This document shows positions 33,739 to 45,500 of a stretch of 64,000 bases of DNA, one piece after another. Below the pieces are notes generated by a model. That model did no database searches, was not told where the DNA came from, and saw only the letters and a program-made list of their open reading frames with translations. The translations under genes were made by a program, and so were the position numbers. Origin of the DNA: Aphrocallistes beatrix (lineage: Eukaryota; Porifera; Hexactinellida; Sceptrulophora; Aphrocallistidae); the NCBI GenBank assembly GCA_963281255.1, contig OY725501.1:3387674-3451673 (forward strand), read 5' to 3'. Numbering within the stretch: position 1 is the stretch's first letter; the number at the start of each line of letters is the position of its first letter.

Positions 33739-35793
33739 ATGATGCATCGTTCAATGACTGAGAATATCACTCCTAACATCCCTTCCGATGATTCGATGAT
33801 TATCAGAGAGGGAAAACGGAAAAACTCGCGCGGGAAACACAATTCAATGGTGGTCGGATCTAACGAAGTATCTCGAATATTCCAATTGCCCGCTGCCGTT
33901 GCCAAGCAGAACTCGAGTGATATAATCCGTTACAAACACACGAAACGCGTCGGTTCCTACCTAATCGGGAAACTACTCGGCACCGGTTCGTTTGCCAAAG
34001 TCCGCGAAGGCATGCACATCCACACCGGTGAGAAGATCGCCATCAAAGCCGTGGATAAAAACCAAGCTAGAGAAGACTCGTACGTTTTTAAAAACCTCCG
34101 TCGCGAAGCCCGTATAATGCAGCTACTCTCCCACCCCAATATCATCAGACTGCTGGAAGTAGTCGAGACGGAGAACTCGTATTACATGGTGATGGAGCTA
34201 GTGAGCGGCGGAGACGTCATGCACCATATAATGAACAGCAAGAACTCATGTCTGGATGAGCCGATAGTGAAGAAGTACGTCAAGCAGATTATCACTGCCA
34301 TCCAGTACATGCATGAAGCTGGGATAGTCCACAGGGACCTGAAAGTGGAGAATCTCCTCCTCGACGAGTACAGCAACATCAAGATAATAGACTTCGGCCT
34401 CTCCAACTTCATCCGCAACCCTGACAACCTAACCTCCAATATGGTGCAGACGCAGTGCGGCTCTCCGGCCTATGCAGCTCCAGAGTTGCTAGGACACAAG
34501 AACTACGGGAAGGAAGTGGACGTGTGGAGTATTGGAGTTAACATGTTCGCAATGCTAGCTGGTTCTCTCCCTTATACGGTGGAGCCGTATGATATAACCG
34601 CGCTTCACGCTAAGATCATAGACGGGCGAATAAACCACATCCCAGACCACATCACCAACTCCTGCAAAGACCTCCTAATGCGATTTCTAACACCTGACCC
34701 CAGTAAACGCATAACCCTCACAGAAGCAATCAACCATATTTGGTTCAAAGACGTCAGCCCTGAAGTATCGCTTGTGTCGTACCCCAGCTTCATAAAGCGA
34801 GAAGACATCGAGCTAGCCATCGTCTACCACATCACGGACAAGTTCATGGTGGATGAGACGGAGCTCCTAAGCGCACTCAGTGAGAACCGAGCCTGCAACG
34901 TCTCCTGCATCTACCATCTGCTGCACCTGAGACTCCTGCGGTACAACAAGTCACGTCCGGTCAACCCGAGCAAGCCGAGGATCAACCAGATCCACGATGC
35001 GAGGCCGTCCACTCAGGAGTCCGCAGCCCACAAGGCCAGGTCCCTCCCTGCCACTTCTCACCGCCGATCCCGCTCAGTCATCGAGACAGAGACCCATAAA
35101 TCCACACCCTCGCCTCCCTCCTCCATCCCCAACGGGAACTCTTCTAAGGACAAGCGAGACAGCCAGTACTTCCCCCCGATCAACAGACACACCACAACGG
35201 AAGGATACACTCGCGCTTCTTCACACAAAAACGTGAAGAGCAGCGCGAGTTCATGCTCACGCACCCCTGGGTCCCACTCCAGTGGAAGTGAGGAGATAGA
35301 GGAGTACTTCCTCAACAACTGCTCGTACCAGATCCCAAAAGGCTCCACTTCCCCTTTCGTTAAAGAGGATACGCTTTTCCTGAGTAGCGACTCTCCGAAT
35401 TCCGATCCCAGCTCGCTACCGGTGATTCGACAGAAGTCGGGACGGGCTGCATCCGGCCGCACGGATCACAGCTCCAGCTCCAGTTCGTCCAGCAGTCAGG
35501 AGGAACTCCTGCCGCCCGTCTTCCAAGTCGAGGTGCTGGCAGACAACACGGGCGCTACCATCATAAACGAGGTGAAGAAGATCCTAGGCGAAGTTGACAT
35601 CCACATAGTGGAGCAGTCCCCCTTGCACATCATGTGCAAATGGAACAATGTGAATTTCAGTGTTCAGTTCGCGCACAAGACCAATTTGCCCATCCTCGAG
35701 TTCAGATGGATATCCGGCGACGGTCCAAGCAACTACTCCGACAAATTCCGCTACATTTTAGAACAGCTCCGCTTTTCCAACTTCGCTTTCTAA
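33739..35793 (+). CDS. HUNK-like Ser/Thr kinase of the AMPK/SNF1 family with KA1 domain
   Basis: A 684-residue kinase in one exon. The start chosen is the first of two Mets two bases after a TCTCTTTCAG acceptor; frame extends upstream without conservation. The kinase domain spans about 71-336: GTGSFAKV loop, Lys103 (AIK), HRD with Asp200, DFG Asp218, and activation-loop Thr238 in QTQCGSPAYAAPE, the LKB1-type site. The stretches KRVGSYLIGKLLGTGSFAKV and VDVWSIGVNMFAMLAGSLP resemble vertebrate HUNK most. A UBA-like segment (about 355-405) follows, then a Ser/Pro-rich linker. The last 90 residues (VEVLADNTGATIINEVKKIL to YILEQLRFSNFAF) form a KA1 membrane-lipid-binding domain as in MARK kinases. 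Poly(A) signal AATAAA at 36099. HUNK-like versus MARK-like cannot be settled by eye. Confidence 0.88.
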   Translation: MMHRSMTENITPNIPSDDSMIIREGKRKNSRGKHNSMVVGSNEVSRIFQLPAAVAKQNSSDIIRYKHTKRVGSYLIGKLLGTGSFAKVREGMHIHTGEKIAIKAVDKNQAREDSYVFKNLRREARIMQLLSHPNIIRLLEVVETENSYYMVMELVSGGDVMHHIMNSKNSCLDEPIVKKYVKQIITAIQYMHEAGIVHRDLKVENLLLDEYSNIKIIDFGLSNFIRNPDNLTSNMVQTQCGSPAYAAPELLGHKNYGKEVDVWSIGVNMFAMLAGSLPYTVEPYDITALHAKIIDGRINHIPDHITNSCKDLLMRFLTPDPSKRITLTEAINHIWFKDVSPEVSLVSYPSFIKREDIELAIVYHITDKFMVDETELLSALSENRACNVSCIYHLLHLRLLRYNKSRPVNPSKPRINQIHDARPSTQESAAHKARSLPATSHRRSRSVIETETHKSTPSPPSSIPNGNSSKDKRDSQYFPPINRHTTTEGYTRASSHKNVKSSASSCSRTPGSHSSGSEEIEEYFLNNCSYQIPKGSTSPFVKEDTLFLSSDSPNSDPSSLPVIRQKSGRAASGRTDHSSSSSSSSSQEELLPPVFQVEVLADNTGATIINEVKKILGEVDIHIVEQSPLHIMCKWNNVNFSVQFAHKTNLPILEFRWISGDGPSNYSDKFRYILEQLRFSNFAF

Positions 35794-36579
35794 GAAAGGC
35801 TTGAATAGAGAAATTCTCCTTTCACTGGACAAAATTTAAGATTTTGTCCTTGTTCATTTTTATTTTCCAACTTAGTTTTCTACCTTACTGCTGTATACTG
35901 ACTGTTGACTTGTTCATTATTAGGGTTTAATAGTATTTAATTAATCATTGTACTTCGAATTTATTATAAAACAACTAAATTCTAGTATTTTCACTCTGCT
36001 GATTCCTCGTATGTTGGGGTAGTCATCAAATTGTTAAATATCTAACAAGTGTTCTCAAACTTGTCGGTCTAATCATACAACTTTTGGAATATTTGATTAA
36101 TAAAACATTGTTAACTCCGCACGTGCTTTGACTTTAGATCCTCGCCCAGTTTTTATCATGACTTCACACTACACAATATACTTGCTCTCTAAACCTGACA
36201 ATGCAACATCAGGATAGACAGGAAGAAAACAAATCCGAACATGTTTATACATTTCAAAAGCGCTGTTCTTATTCCAATTTTGTTGGAAATACAAAAATGA
36301 TCTCACATCCTCACATCAAATATTGGATGCAGTGAAACCTCGTACGATTACAATCTGCTCATAAGGCCATGTAAACAAAATTGTTTACCAACTCAGCTAT
36401 TCCAGTCTCAATTCTAACACTCATCCTGACAATTTATCATTAATCTTATATCTCTCTATTAATCATACGGATTCATAGAGTTTTAGTTTATAATATTTTG
36501 TTTTGTAAAAAAAGGTGACGAAATAGTAGACTATCTATCAGTACGTTTCCGTTATTGGTGTTAAACTTAATTCTTAGTA
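35794..36579. other. Spacer between HUNK-like kinase and TRMT44
   Basis: HUNK-like 3' UTR with AATAAA at 36099-36104, then AT-rich sequence. TTCTTAG ends at 36577, two bases before the TRMT44 ATG. No repeat recognised. Confidence 0.5.
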
Positions 36580-39500
36580 ATGGCAGCTCAGTGTCCAGAA
36601 GGAGAGCTCCCTATATGGACATGCGTCAATGAGATGTCGACCCCAGATCTTAGACTGGAAGACTTCTATAGCGCGCTAGAAGTATGGATAAGCAGGCCCC
36701 AAGTGGCCAGTCCTCGATTCCTAGGTGCTATCTCGATAAATATCGACACCCGTGAGGACATGGAGTTGCTACTGTCCCATTTCCCGCGAGAATGCACTGA
36801 GGCATTTGTGGATAGTGTTTGGGGGGTGTTGGAAGTTGTGTGCAGGAAATTATTGCCTAAGCAAAAGCACTTCTCACCTGTAGAGGAATTCGTTTTGTTT
36901 GGTAGGTATCCCATAAGTGTCTCTTTCTATCGCACTTTAATAATTCGAACAAACTTATTTCCCCTTTTGATACTTTAAATTATGATAATATCACTTTATC
37001 AGTCGCTTCCTTCCCAGGTAATTCAAAGCCTGGAATTGATTGGCGTAGAGTCAGTAGCTTGAATTACTTCTTCGTGGGTACAATAGCAAGATTACTTTTT
37101 GGAAAATATCCAATGATCTTTCTTTAAATGACAAATCGATTTTTGGCAAATATTTCAGTTACCTCAATTCTAAATTCGTCATCACACCCACAGTGTGGAT
37201 CTGTCATTTCATTTTGAATGAAAATGTTCTAAAATTAAACATGATTATTTGTGTATTTATAATTGCATCAATCTTACTTCTGCGGTAACAACAACAACAT
37301 TCATATTCTAACTTTAGCTACTATTATCTCACTAATATTTACACTCTCACCACCATGTAGATAAACAGCGTAATTCCGTGACTTTTTTGCCTCTTTCGAC
37401 TGATATTCGCCATACGAAAGAGTTCCTCACTCATTCTTCCTATAAGCTACAATATTTGAGTAATCCAGAGCAAGATCCAAGGTAAAGTGTTAAATTCTTC
37501 AAATATTTGCTTATTTTGCTGACAATATTCCGCCTCCACGTGACTTTTAAAATATGGATTCTCTTCTCTTTATGCTTGATTACGGCATCAGATTACACCG
37601 ATTTTTTCGTAAATAACCTATTTGGATAAGTAAACATCGTAGTGGAGGTGTTTTTTTGACACTCAGATGTTTCATAACATCGTTACACAACGATAGTTGG
37701 AATTATTCATTTTAACACTCACAACTCAGATCATGAATATTTAATAGCGAATAGTTCTGTAGCTTTGGGAGAGCCGTGACTTCTGAAATGTGCGTGCATT
37801 CAACGAATTCATCGCTTTTAACTGTAGAATGCTCAGCATTTAATTAATATGGATTCTCTTGCATAGAAAATGGCTGGGAGACATCCGCGATATCGGGAAC
37901 ACTGTGTCCCCTCTGGGAATTCTACGTTAAGCGCACACAAACTCACACAAACTCGAAGTAATATGACACAACTCACTGTTCAACCATGCTCAATATCTCA
38001 TATTATATATCTGAGTTGATTATTCGAAAATAATGGAGTTGAGTCCTCAGGCGTCAAACCTTAAATTTTTAATTTAGTGAAATCATATAATGTCTACTGT
38101 TTCAATGAATACAGGTAGACTCTGAGACTGAGATGTAACACAATTGGTTCAGGCGCCCGTGCGTATTATTTACAGGAACGTCATTCGGGAGAATGGTTCG
38201 CATACTTGCCAACTGTCCCGCTTTTTCAGACATATTTTAAAAGTAATGTCCCGCGAAACGTTTCATAAAGTGGAATTGTCCCGCTTTTCAGTTTGTAGGA
38301 TTAATACAGATATACTTATGTCCCGTTTTTTTCCTTGCAGAGGTTGGCATGCATGGGTTCTGTCGTATTTAGAGTTTAAGTGTATATTCATGTGAGTTAT
38401 CGTCGAATACTATTATAGTTTCGCGACTCTCTTCTATTTCTAACAGTTAGCTTGCCTCAAACAGTTCAATACGTTATCTGCCATTTATCTGTTGTAATAT
38501 GTCTAGAAGGTTATTATCTACAAAGACTTTATTATAGATTTGCATTCCTAGGATTGTTCTCTGTTGCCTGACACAAGACTTCATTGTCCAATCGGACAAA
38601 GCTTTGAATTCTCCAAAGCATTCCATTCAGTTGTCCAATCATTTGCTTCCTACTGTTAATTGGCTGTCTGACACGCTCTTACGTAAAATTGTGAGTACAC
38701 TCCTACCCATAGGCGCCAAGTTTTGGAAAATAAAATAAAACCTGGGGGGGGCCAAGAGCGAGCGACGGTAAGGGGCTTGGGAGCTTGCCCCCCAGAAATG
38801 TTTTTGAATCTTAGACGCTCAATTATCGATATACAGCTATTGTTGTTACCTAGGGAAAAGAAAATCTCGGAATATAGTGGAATAAAAATGTAATTGGGAT
38901 ATATATCTACACTCAATTAACATAATTTGGGGTTTAGTTGTAACCTATAAGTTTGTGTGAAGTCCTGCCATTCCACAGCTTCCTCCACTGCTCCACTGCT
39001 CGGCACCAGGGGCCCCCCAGGTACCCACACTTGGCGCCTATGCTCCTACTCCCTATCACATTCCATTATAAGATGTGTGTTGTTGTGTGTTGTAGGTGAG
39101 GTGGGGCGAGGAGGCGATTGGTTCCGATGGGACCGCCGCTGTCCCAACCTTACAGCTGATTGGCCTAGAAGAGTACTCACAGGTGTACTTGAGACTCAAG
39201 GAGAAGTATTCCCAGGAGTTCATTAAGGTAGATAGGAATGCACTATTCATTCAATACGATGGCACATTATTAACGTCCCATGTGTAGATATGGCCGGAGT
39301 CCACTGATCCAATCAAGTTCGTGTGTGAGGACATTGGGATTGCCTCGTATCTGATTGTACTCTGGCAAGCAGAAAGAAGGAACAAAGGACGAAAAAATCT
39401 TCAATCCTTCCTAGACTTAGGATGTGGCAATGGTCTTCTCACGCACCTGCTCAATCAGGAAGGGGTGAGATCTTGTTTTATACTTTTTATTAACTAGTTA

Positions 39501-42500
39501 ACTAATAACATTAGATCCTAGTTAATCAGGGTTGGCAGGTTTTGACCACTTGGACAAAACCTAGTGGTTTTAACCAGGTTAAAACCGTCCTGTCCAAAAC
39601 CTCTTGGGTGGACAAAACTGGACAAAACCTCAAAATTTAATTTAATTCATAAATTCACAGTTATATCGAAGTTTTGTCCAAGTTTTGTCCAGGTTTTGTC
39701 CAAGTGTTGTTCGTGGCTTCCATGATAAATCGAATACAAAATATAGTTATAGTAATAAACAGGAGTTAGCAAGAAAATCCATTCATTGTCCTCACTCTCT
39801 TTCCATCTTAAACTGTTTCGTACCCACTGCAATGATTTACAGTTTCCATTAGGTTTTGTCCAGTTTTGTCCGGTTTTAACCGGTTAAAACCAGGTTTTGT
39901 CCACTGCCCTGTCCAAAACCTGTTTTGGACGGACAAAACCCAACCCTGTAGTTAATAGTTAAGCAATAAAACTATTCGTTTAACCCTCGAGATCCTCTTC
40001 CACCTCCATCCGGTTGAAAACCTCTGATCTAAACCTTCTAATTACCCCCGTGATAGCTATGTGTCATGTATATTGATTATTGTGTCTAGGAAACTAATAA
40101 ATTCCTCTTGATAAGATTACTTCATGGATATGATATCTAATGGAATTTTAATTTTAGAAAGTTCTATTTATTCATTAGCTTAGCTAGTCATCCCTAATTT
40201 TTCAGAATATTTCACTTAGATTATTCTTATAACTATGAATCGCTTCCATACAATAGAACTCGGATAAGAAAAAGTACATGCGTACTATCGTAGTACTTAC
40301 TAACCGAGTTGATATTACTTACCTATTAGGAATCTATATACAGTCAGGTTCGCTTATTGTGAGCCACCAGGGGACCAAAATCCAGAATAGAGATACTTCA
40401 TATTACGCGAACTTGATTCAATACAAATCCTATCTAAAAATGAAATTGGGACCAGGAGGTTAGTTCATAATAAACGAATGTTCATAATAAGCGACCCTGA
40501 CTGTATTGGTTCAGAGAAACGAGTACGTACTAATAGCCGAGTTCTACTGTATATTAAATAGGACAGGATATATTCCAATACGTTTTCTTGGGTGTGTTAT
40601 AACAAAATTGCAATTAGGGATGCAAGGAGTAAATTACGTTTCTAATTTCGATCTTAGTACCCTGGGAAAGGTGTTGATATGAGAAAACGGAAAATCTGGT
40701 CACTTTATGGAAACTGCACAAACCTTGAGGTGAGTCAGATTATTTATTGTATGAATCTAAAATATAAGATTCTTCGATCTCAGTTATCTAGATGTAATTA
40801 TTAATTTACTTCTAGCAAAGTACTTTCATTCCATCTGAGAATGCAGTGTTTAGCTCGGAGTTCGATTGGATCATTGGAAACCACTCAGATGAACTCACAC
40901 CATGGATACCCTACATCTCTTCAAGGTACATTATTCTGAACATTTCGGTCTTATTACTCAATACTCCATTCATGCACTAAATTTCGCCTGACCATCTTAA
41001 TGAGTACAAACACGCCTGGATGTATAAAACGGTTGATTGTTTTCTTCTAACTCCCTTTTTTATCTACGGCGAATCATTAATTCAGGACTAGAAAAGAAAA
41101 ATTAGGCCCATGATAAAAATAATTCGAAATTTAGACACCTAAAAACCAATGTAAAAGGTGAAAGCTATTTTCTAGCATATTTTTGGCATTTGTTTACATT
41201 ATGTACCTAATGTAAACAAAGTAAACAAATTATTCATCATATATATACCAAAATATGATATTCGAACTCGATACCCCAAACAACCCCATGTCAACCATTG
41301 GAAGCTAGTCCATAGCCTATTTTTGAAATTTGTTTACCTTATGTGTCTATTGTGAACAAAAGTAAACAAATAATTTATCATATAGCTTCGAAAATATGAT
41401 AATTATATAATAATTATATAATTATTATATAATTATTATATAATTATTATATAATTATTATATAATTATTATATAATTATTATATAATTATTATATAATT
41501 ATTATATAATTATTATTTAATTATTATTTAATTATTATAACAAGCGCGCTTCGCTTGCTTGCGCTGCGCGGCTTGCGGACACACAGTGTCCGCAGAGTTA
41601 CCCATTGGGCGCTTGTGGATATTAGAGAAACAATACTTCGCTTCCTTGTCTCTACTAAATATGCTGAATTATCATTTGTCTGCAGTTACTTTAAGGTTCG
41701 TGTTTCCTTCCAGAACTAACTCAAAAAAGTTTTCATTATTTTCTCCTGAAAATTTTTGTGTAAACTGTTCTCGATGAGTTAAATGCAACCAAATGGAACT
41801 AACGGGATCGGTTAAAAATTGATGGACTTTTACAGAATGCATTTTTAAAAACGAAGATACAATTTGACCGACTAGGTGTCACGTCCTAAGGTTCAGGACA
41901 CTGTTTGTGATGCAGCACACCTCACTCATTCCTCTCTAAATTAATATGTTTTAGGTCTTCTTATGAAACAAACTATTTCATCATTCCGTGTTGCGCATAC
42001 GACTTCTACTCAAAGGTACTTTACTCTGTTATTTTGTATACCCAGGCTCCTACCATGCAACCGTGGGATTATTTATCAGTAAAATTATCGTTTTAATAGT
42101 TTAGCAAGAGAGAAGGGAATCTGAGCGTTTACAGGAGTTATTTGGAATATGTGAGAGAGATCGGAGAGACTTGTGGATTCGAAGTAGAGCAGGATATCCT
42201 CAGAATTCCATCCACTAAAAAGGTGTCAAGAAATTGTGTCCTTGATTGTTCGAATACCTCCTATGTTATTGAAAGTTAGATTGGAGTCAGAGAGAACTTT
42301 AACTTGAGGAAATATTTTTGAAATCTGACTACGTATTTGTCTGTTTGGGTAGTACGTATCATCAGGACCAGAAGGGGGAGGAGCTTATTTATCAGGAACC
42401 ATGCTCCCCATTACTAGCCGCCTTACCATACTCCATTAACACGATATTCATCCAATTAATCGAGCATCTAAATTCTCTGACACTTTTTAGTGAATTTATA

Positions 42501-45500
42501 TTTGCTCCATAAAGTATGTTTATACGCTGGGTATCTGTATGAGATATTTGAGATATTTTTAGGTTTGCCAAATTGGAAGAACGAGAACTTATCCCAAAGA
42601 GGAATCTGAAAGAGTTAGCAAGAGAGGATTGAAGTTCTTACAGGGCCGTCCTGACTCAGATGCACCCCCTGTTCCTCCTAAGCGGTCTAAACTTGAAGCA
42701 GAAGGGGATGGAACGGAGGCGGTCTTCACACCTAGGGAGATCACACAGTCAGTTAGGAACTGTACGAGGAAACCAAGGAGTCTACAGACGGAAGTAGTTA
42801 ACACCGTCGCGAAAACTTTGATTGGGAAATCAGATTCTGATGGAGACGACTGGAATAGAGGAGGTAGGCGTGTCAATCTGAAATACTGTCGACTCCGCTT
42901 AATAGGGTCACTGTTTAATCGGGTCAACCGCTTAATTGGGCCACTTTTGGCAGGACCGGAATAGCTCTCACACATGGAAGCTAATGCGGAATATTTTCGG
43001 TTAATAGAGTTCTCCGCTTAATCGGGGCAAAATGTCCTCTGACCGATGTGACCCTATTAAGTGGAGTCGACTGTACTGTCTTTCCGGAGCACAAAAATGT
43101 AAAGCCCCGTATCGGTTGAAAAAAAGTCGCATTTGGAAGAGATTAACGATTTCCAATTCATCCCTAATCACTAAGAGCACTCATAAATACAACTAGGCAT
43201 AACAAATGGTTTACTAACTATAAAATGTTCGCATCGTATCTAACCCCCGGCGCTTACTCAGAGAAAGACGGTAATCAGAAATGTTAGTATGTTTATATTG
43301 AGAGCTATTTTAAGATTATATGTTACTAATTTTAGTGTCTTAGGAGAGCTGAGTATTAGGAATGCTGTCGAATTATTTCCGAAAGACAAACTGCTTCAGC
43401 TGAAGAGCGAGCACGGAGGACTGCAGACTTTACTTAAGAACCACCATCAGATATTCTCAGGTGGGAATTCACCCTTCAATGACCTGGGGTCCATTCTATT
43501 TATAGCTTGGATCCCACATTTCTATGGCTTCCCCGCCCAAACTTAACCGGAAATGAGTCGGTGGCATTGTTAATCACCCAAACACACACTTTATTTTTCC
43601 TCCCTAACCCAATTTGTTTACGATGTGCGATACTAGCTAGCTATTCTAAACAATTTAGATGTTATTCCATTCATGGCTGATTTGTTCGCATTCCAAACTT
43701 CTGATGCGGCCAATCTATCCAATGAGATCCTCGTTACGTTACCATGGAGTGGATGGGAGTGCCTGTCTATGGGAAGGTGTTATTAAACGGTTAGAAGATG
43801 CCATTTCCAACCAAAAAGTGGCGAAAAAAACATTTCGTTATTCGTATGAGTTGAAACGAATTTCACAGGTGTCAGCTTACCTTTCAAAGCGAATGTTGCA
43901 GACCAAATCGAATAGTAAAAAGGAAGTGTTTCCTGTCTACAAAGAGCATTACTTCTACTGTGTCATTGATGCACTCGTGAGTCTCGGAAAGTTGAACACA
44001 GCCTGGGACTTGGTTGTTTCCTGTCAACGGGAAGATATTAAGCTATGCACTGATGCCATCAACTGCTTGCTCTGGGGATTGATCGAGCCAAGCAAAGGGA
44101 AGAAAACGGACACTTATCTGAAGTTGTGGGAATTTGCGAAGAGGAATGATAGTCTAACTTTTGATGGGTTCGCAAGTAAAGTTTTCTATCACTCCAAGCA
44201 TTCAGAACTTGACAACGTTAGACACACCTTGGAATTCATGCGTAAGTCAGGATTGGAGCCGAGTCAGCTGGTAAAAGGGAGCAAACTCACGGACACACAA
44301 GTTGCAGTGATTACTCGAACCCTAGCCAAAGTAGAGCCCGAGTTGAAACACACATCTATCCCGCAGGAATTCATTGTTCCTGACCTCTTGAAAAATTTGT
44401 ATCGCGGCGCGAACGTAGGAGTGAAGAGAGGAGTGGAGTGCATCAGCGAGATAATGTCTCCTCAAGACCTCACACAGCGGTTGAGAGAACAGTTGGAGAT
44501 GGAAAGGGTTGGGTACTTGGATATTCCTTCCGTCGTGTCGAGGAAAAAGAAACCGAAAACTCTGGCAGCGCAGCTCATGCAGGAAACCAAGTACGACCAA
44601 TTCCAGGATACACTCAAGGTCTGGACTGGCGAAATATCTAAAGCGATCTGCGAGAGGCAGAATGAACTGATCCGCGAATTAGACCTCCCACGTGGCGGAA
44701 GCGGACACACTGGACCTGTCCCACCGAATAGGAACATGTTCCTCTGCCTGCTTCCCGCCCAGGTCCTGGCAGAGATCCTCATTCACAACGTCGCAGTCCC
44801 GATTCTCTCTCGTGGTGGGTACGGCGTGTACGTGTACTCATTGGCCCAGGACATAGGCCTAGCCGCATGGACGCACTACGTCACCAAGAAGAAAGATTCC
44901 ACTCACTTGCACTCACGTCTCGTCGAGGTGTACTCCGAGTATGTGAAGCTGTTCACTGACCCGTCACTAGCCGCGAAGTACTCCCCGCGGGAGTATTGGA
45001 ACGGTTTGATGAAACGACACCTCAACTCACTCGATCTTCCGTACCCCAGATGGACGCGCATGGTTACAGATCCTTTCAGTTTCTATCTGCTCTACTTGCT
45101 CGTAAACAAACTGAGCATGCCTGCTACCAACCCCGCGAACCAGGTCTCCAAGGAGAAACCGTTTTTCTACGCTCCCCCTGCTCCCCATTCCGACAAGAAG
45201 GGCGTACCCAGTATGATTGTCCCTAACAAGGACCTGCAAAGGTTCTACTCAGTCATAAACTCGAATCGGCCTGAGAACATTCGGTTGTCCACTGGCGTCT
45301 TCCCGTTGCTAGTTCCTCCGAAGCCTTGGTGCACTCCGAATGACGGAGGATTGTTGATATCGCCGACATCTCTCGTTATTAACAACGAGGACACGAAGTT
45401 ACACGAAATCTCGCTCAAGAACGAGAAGTTGATGGGAGTGTATGATGCTCTGAACATTCTAGGAAACTGTCCTTGGAAGATTAACCAACCGATCTTAGAC

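Noticed and set aside
37020-37090. Extra TRMT44 exon after TTCCCAG
   Set aside because: The frame gives no family similarity, and direct joining of 36901 to 37361 keeps phase and a coherent protein.
42318-42512. Alternative TRMT44 exon or small gene
   Set aside because: The IPSTKK to VCQIGRTRTYP join using 42563 matches the family better. This frame is intronic.
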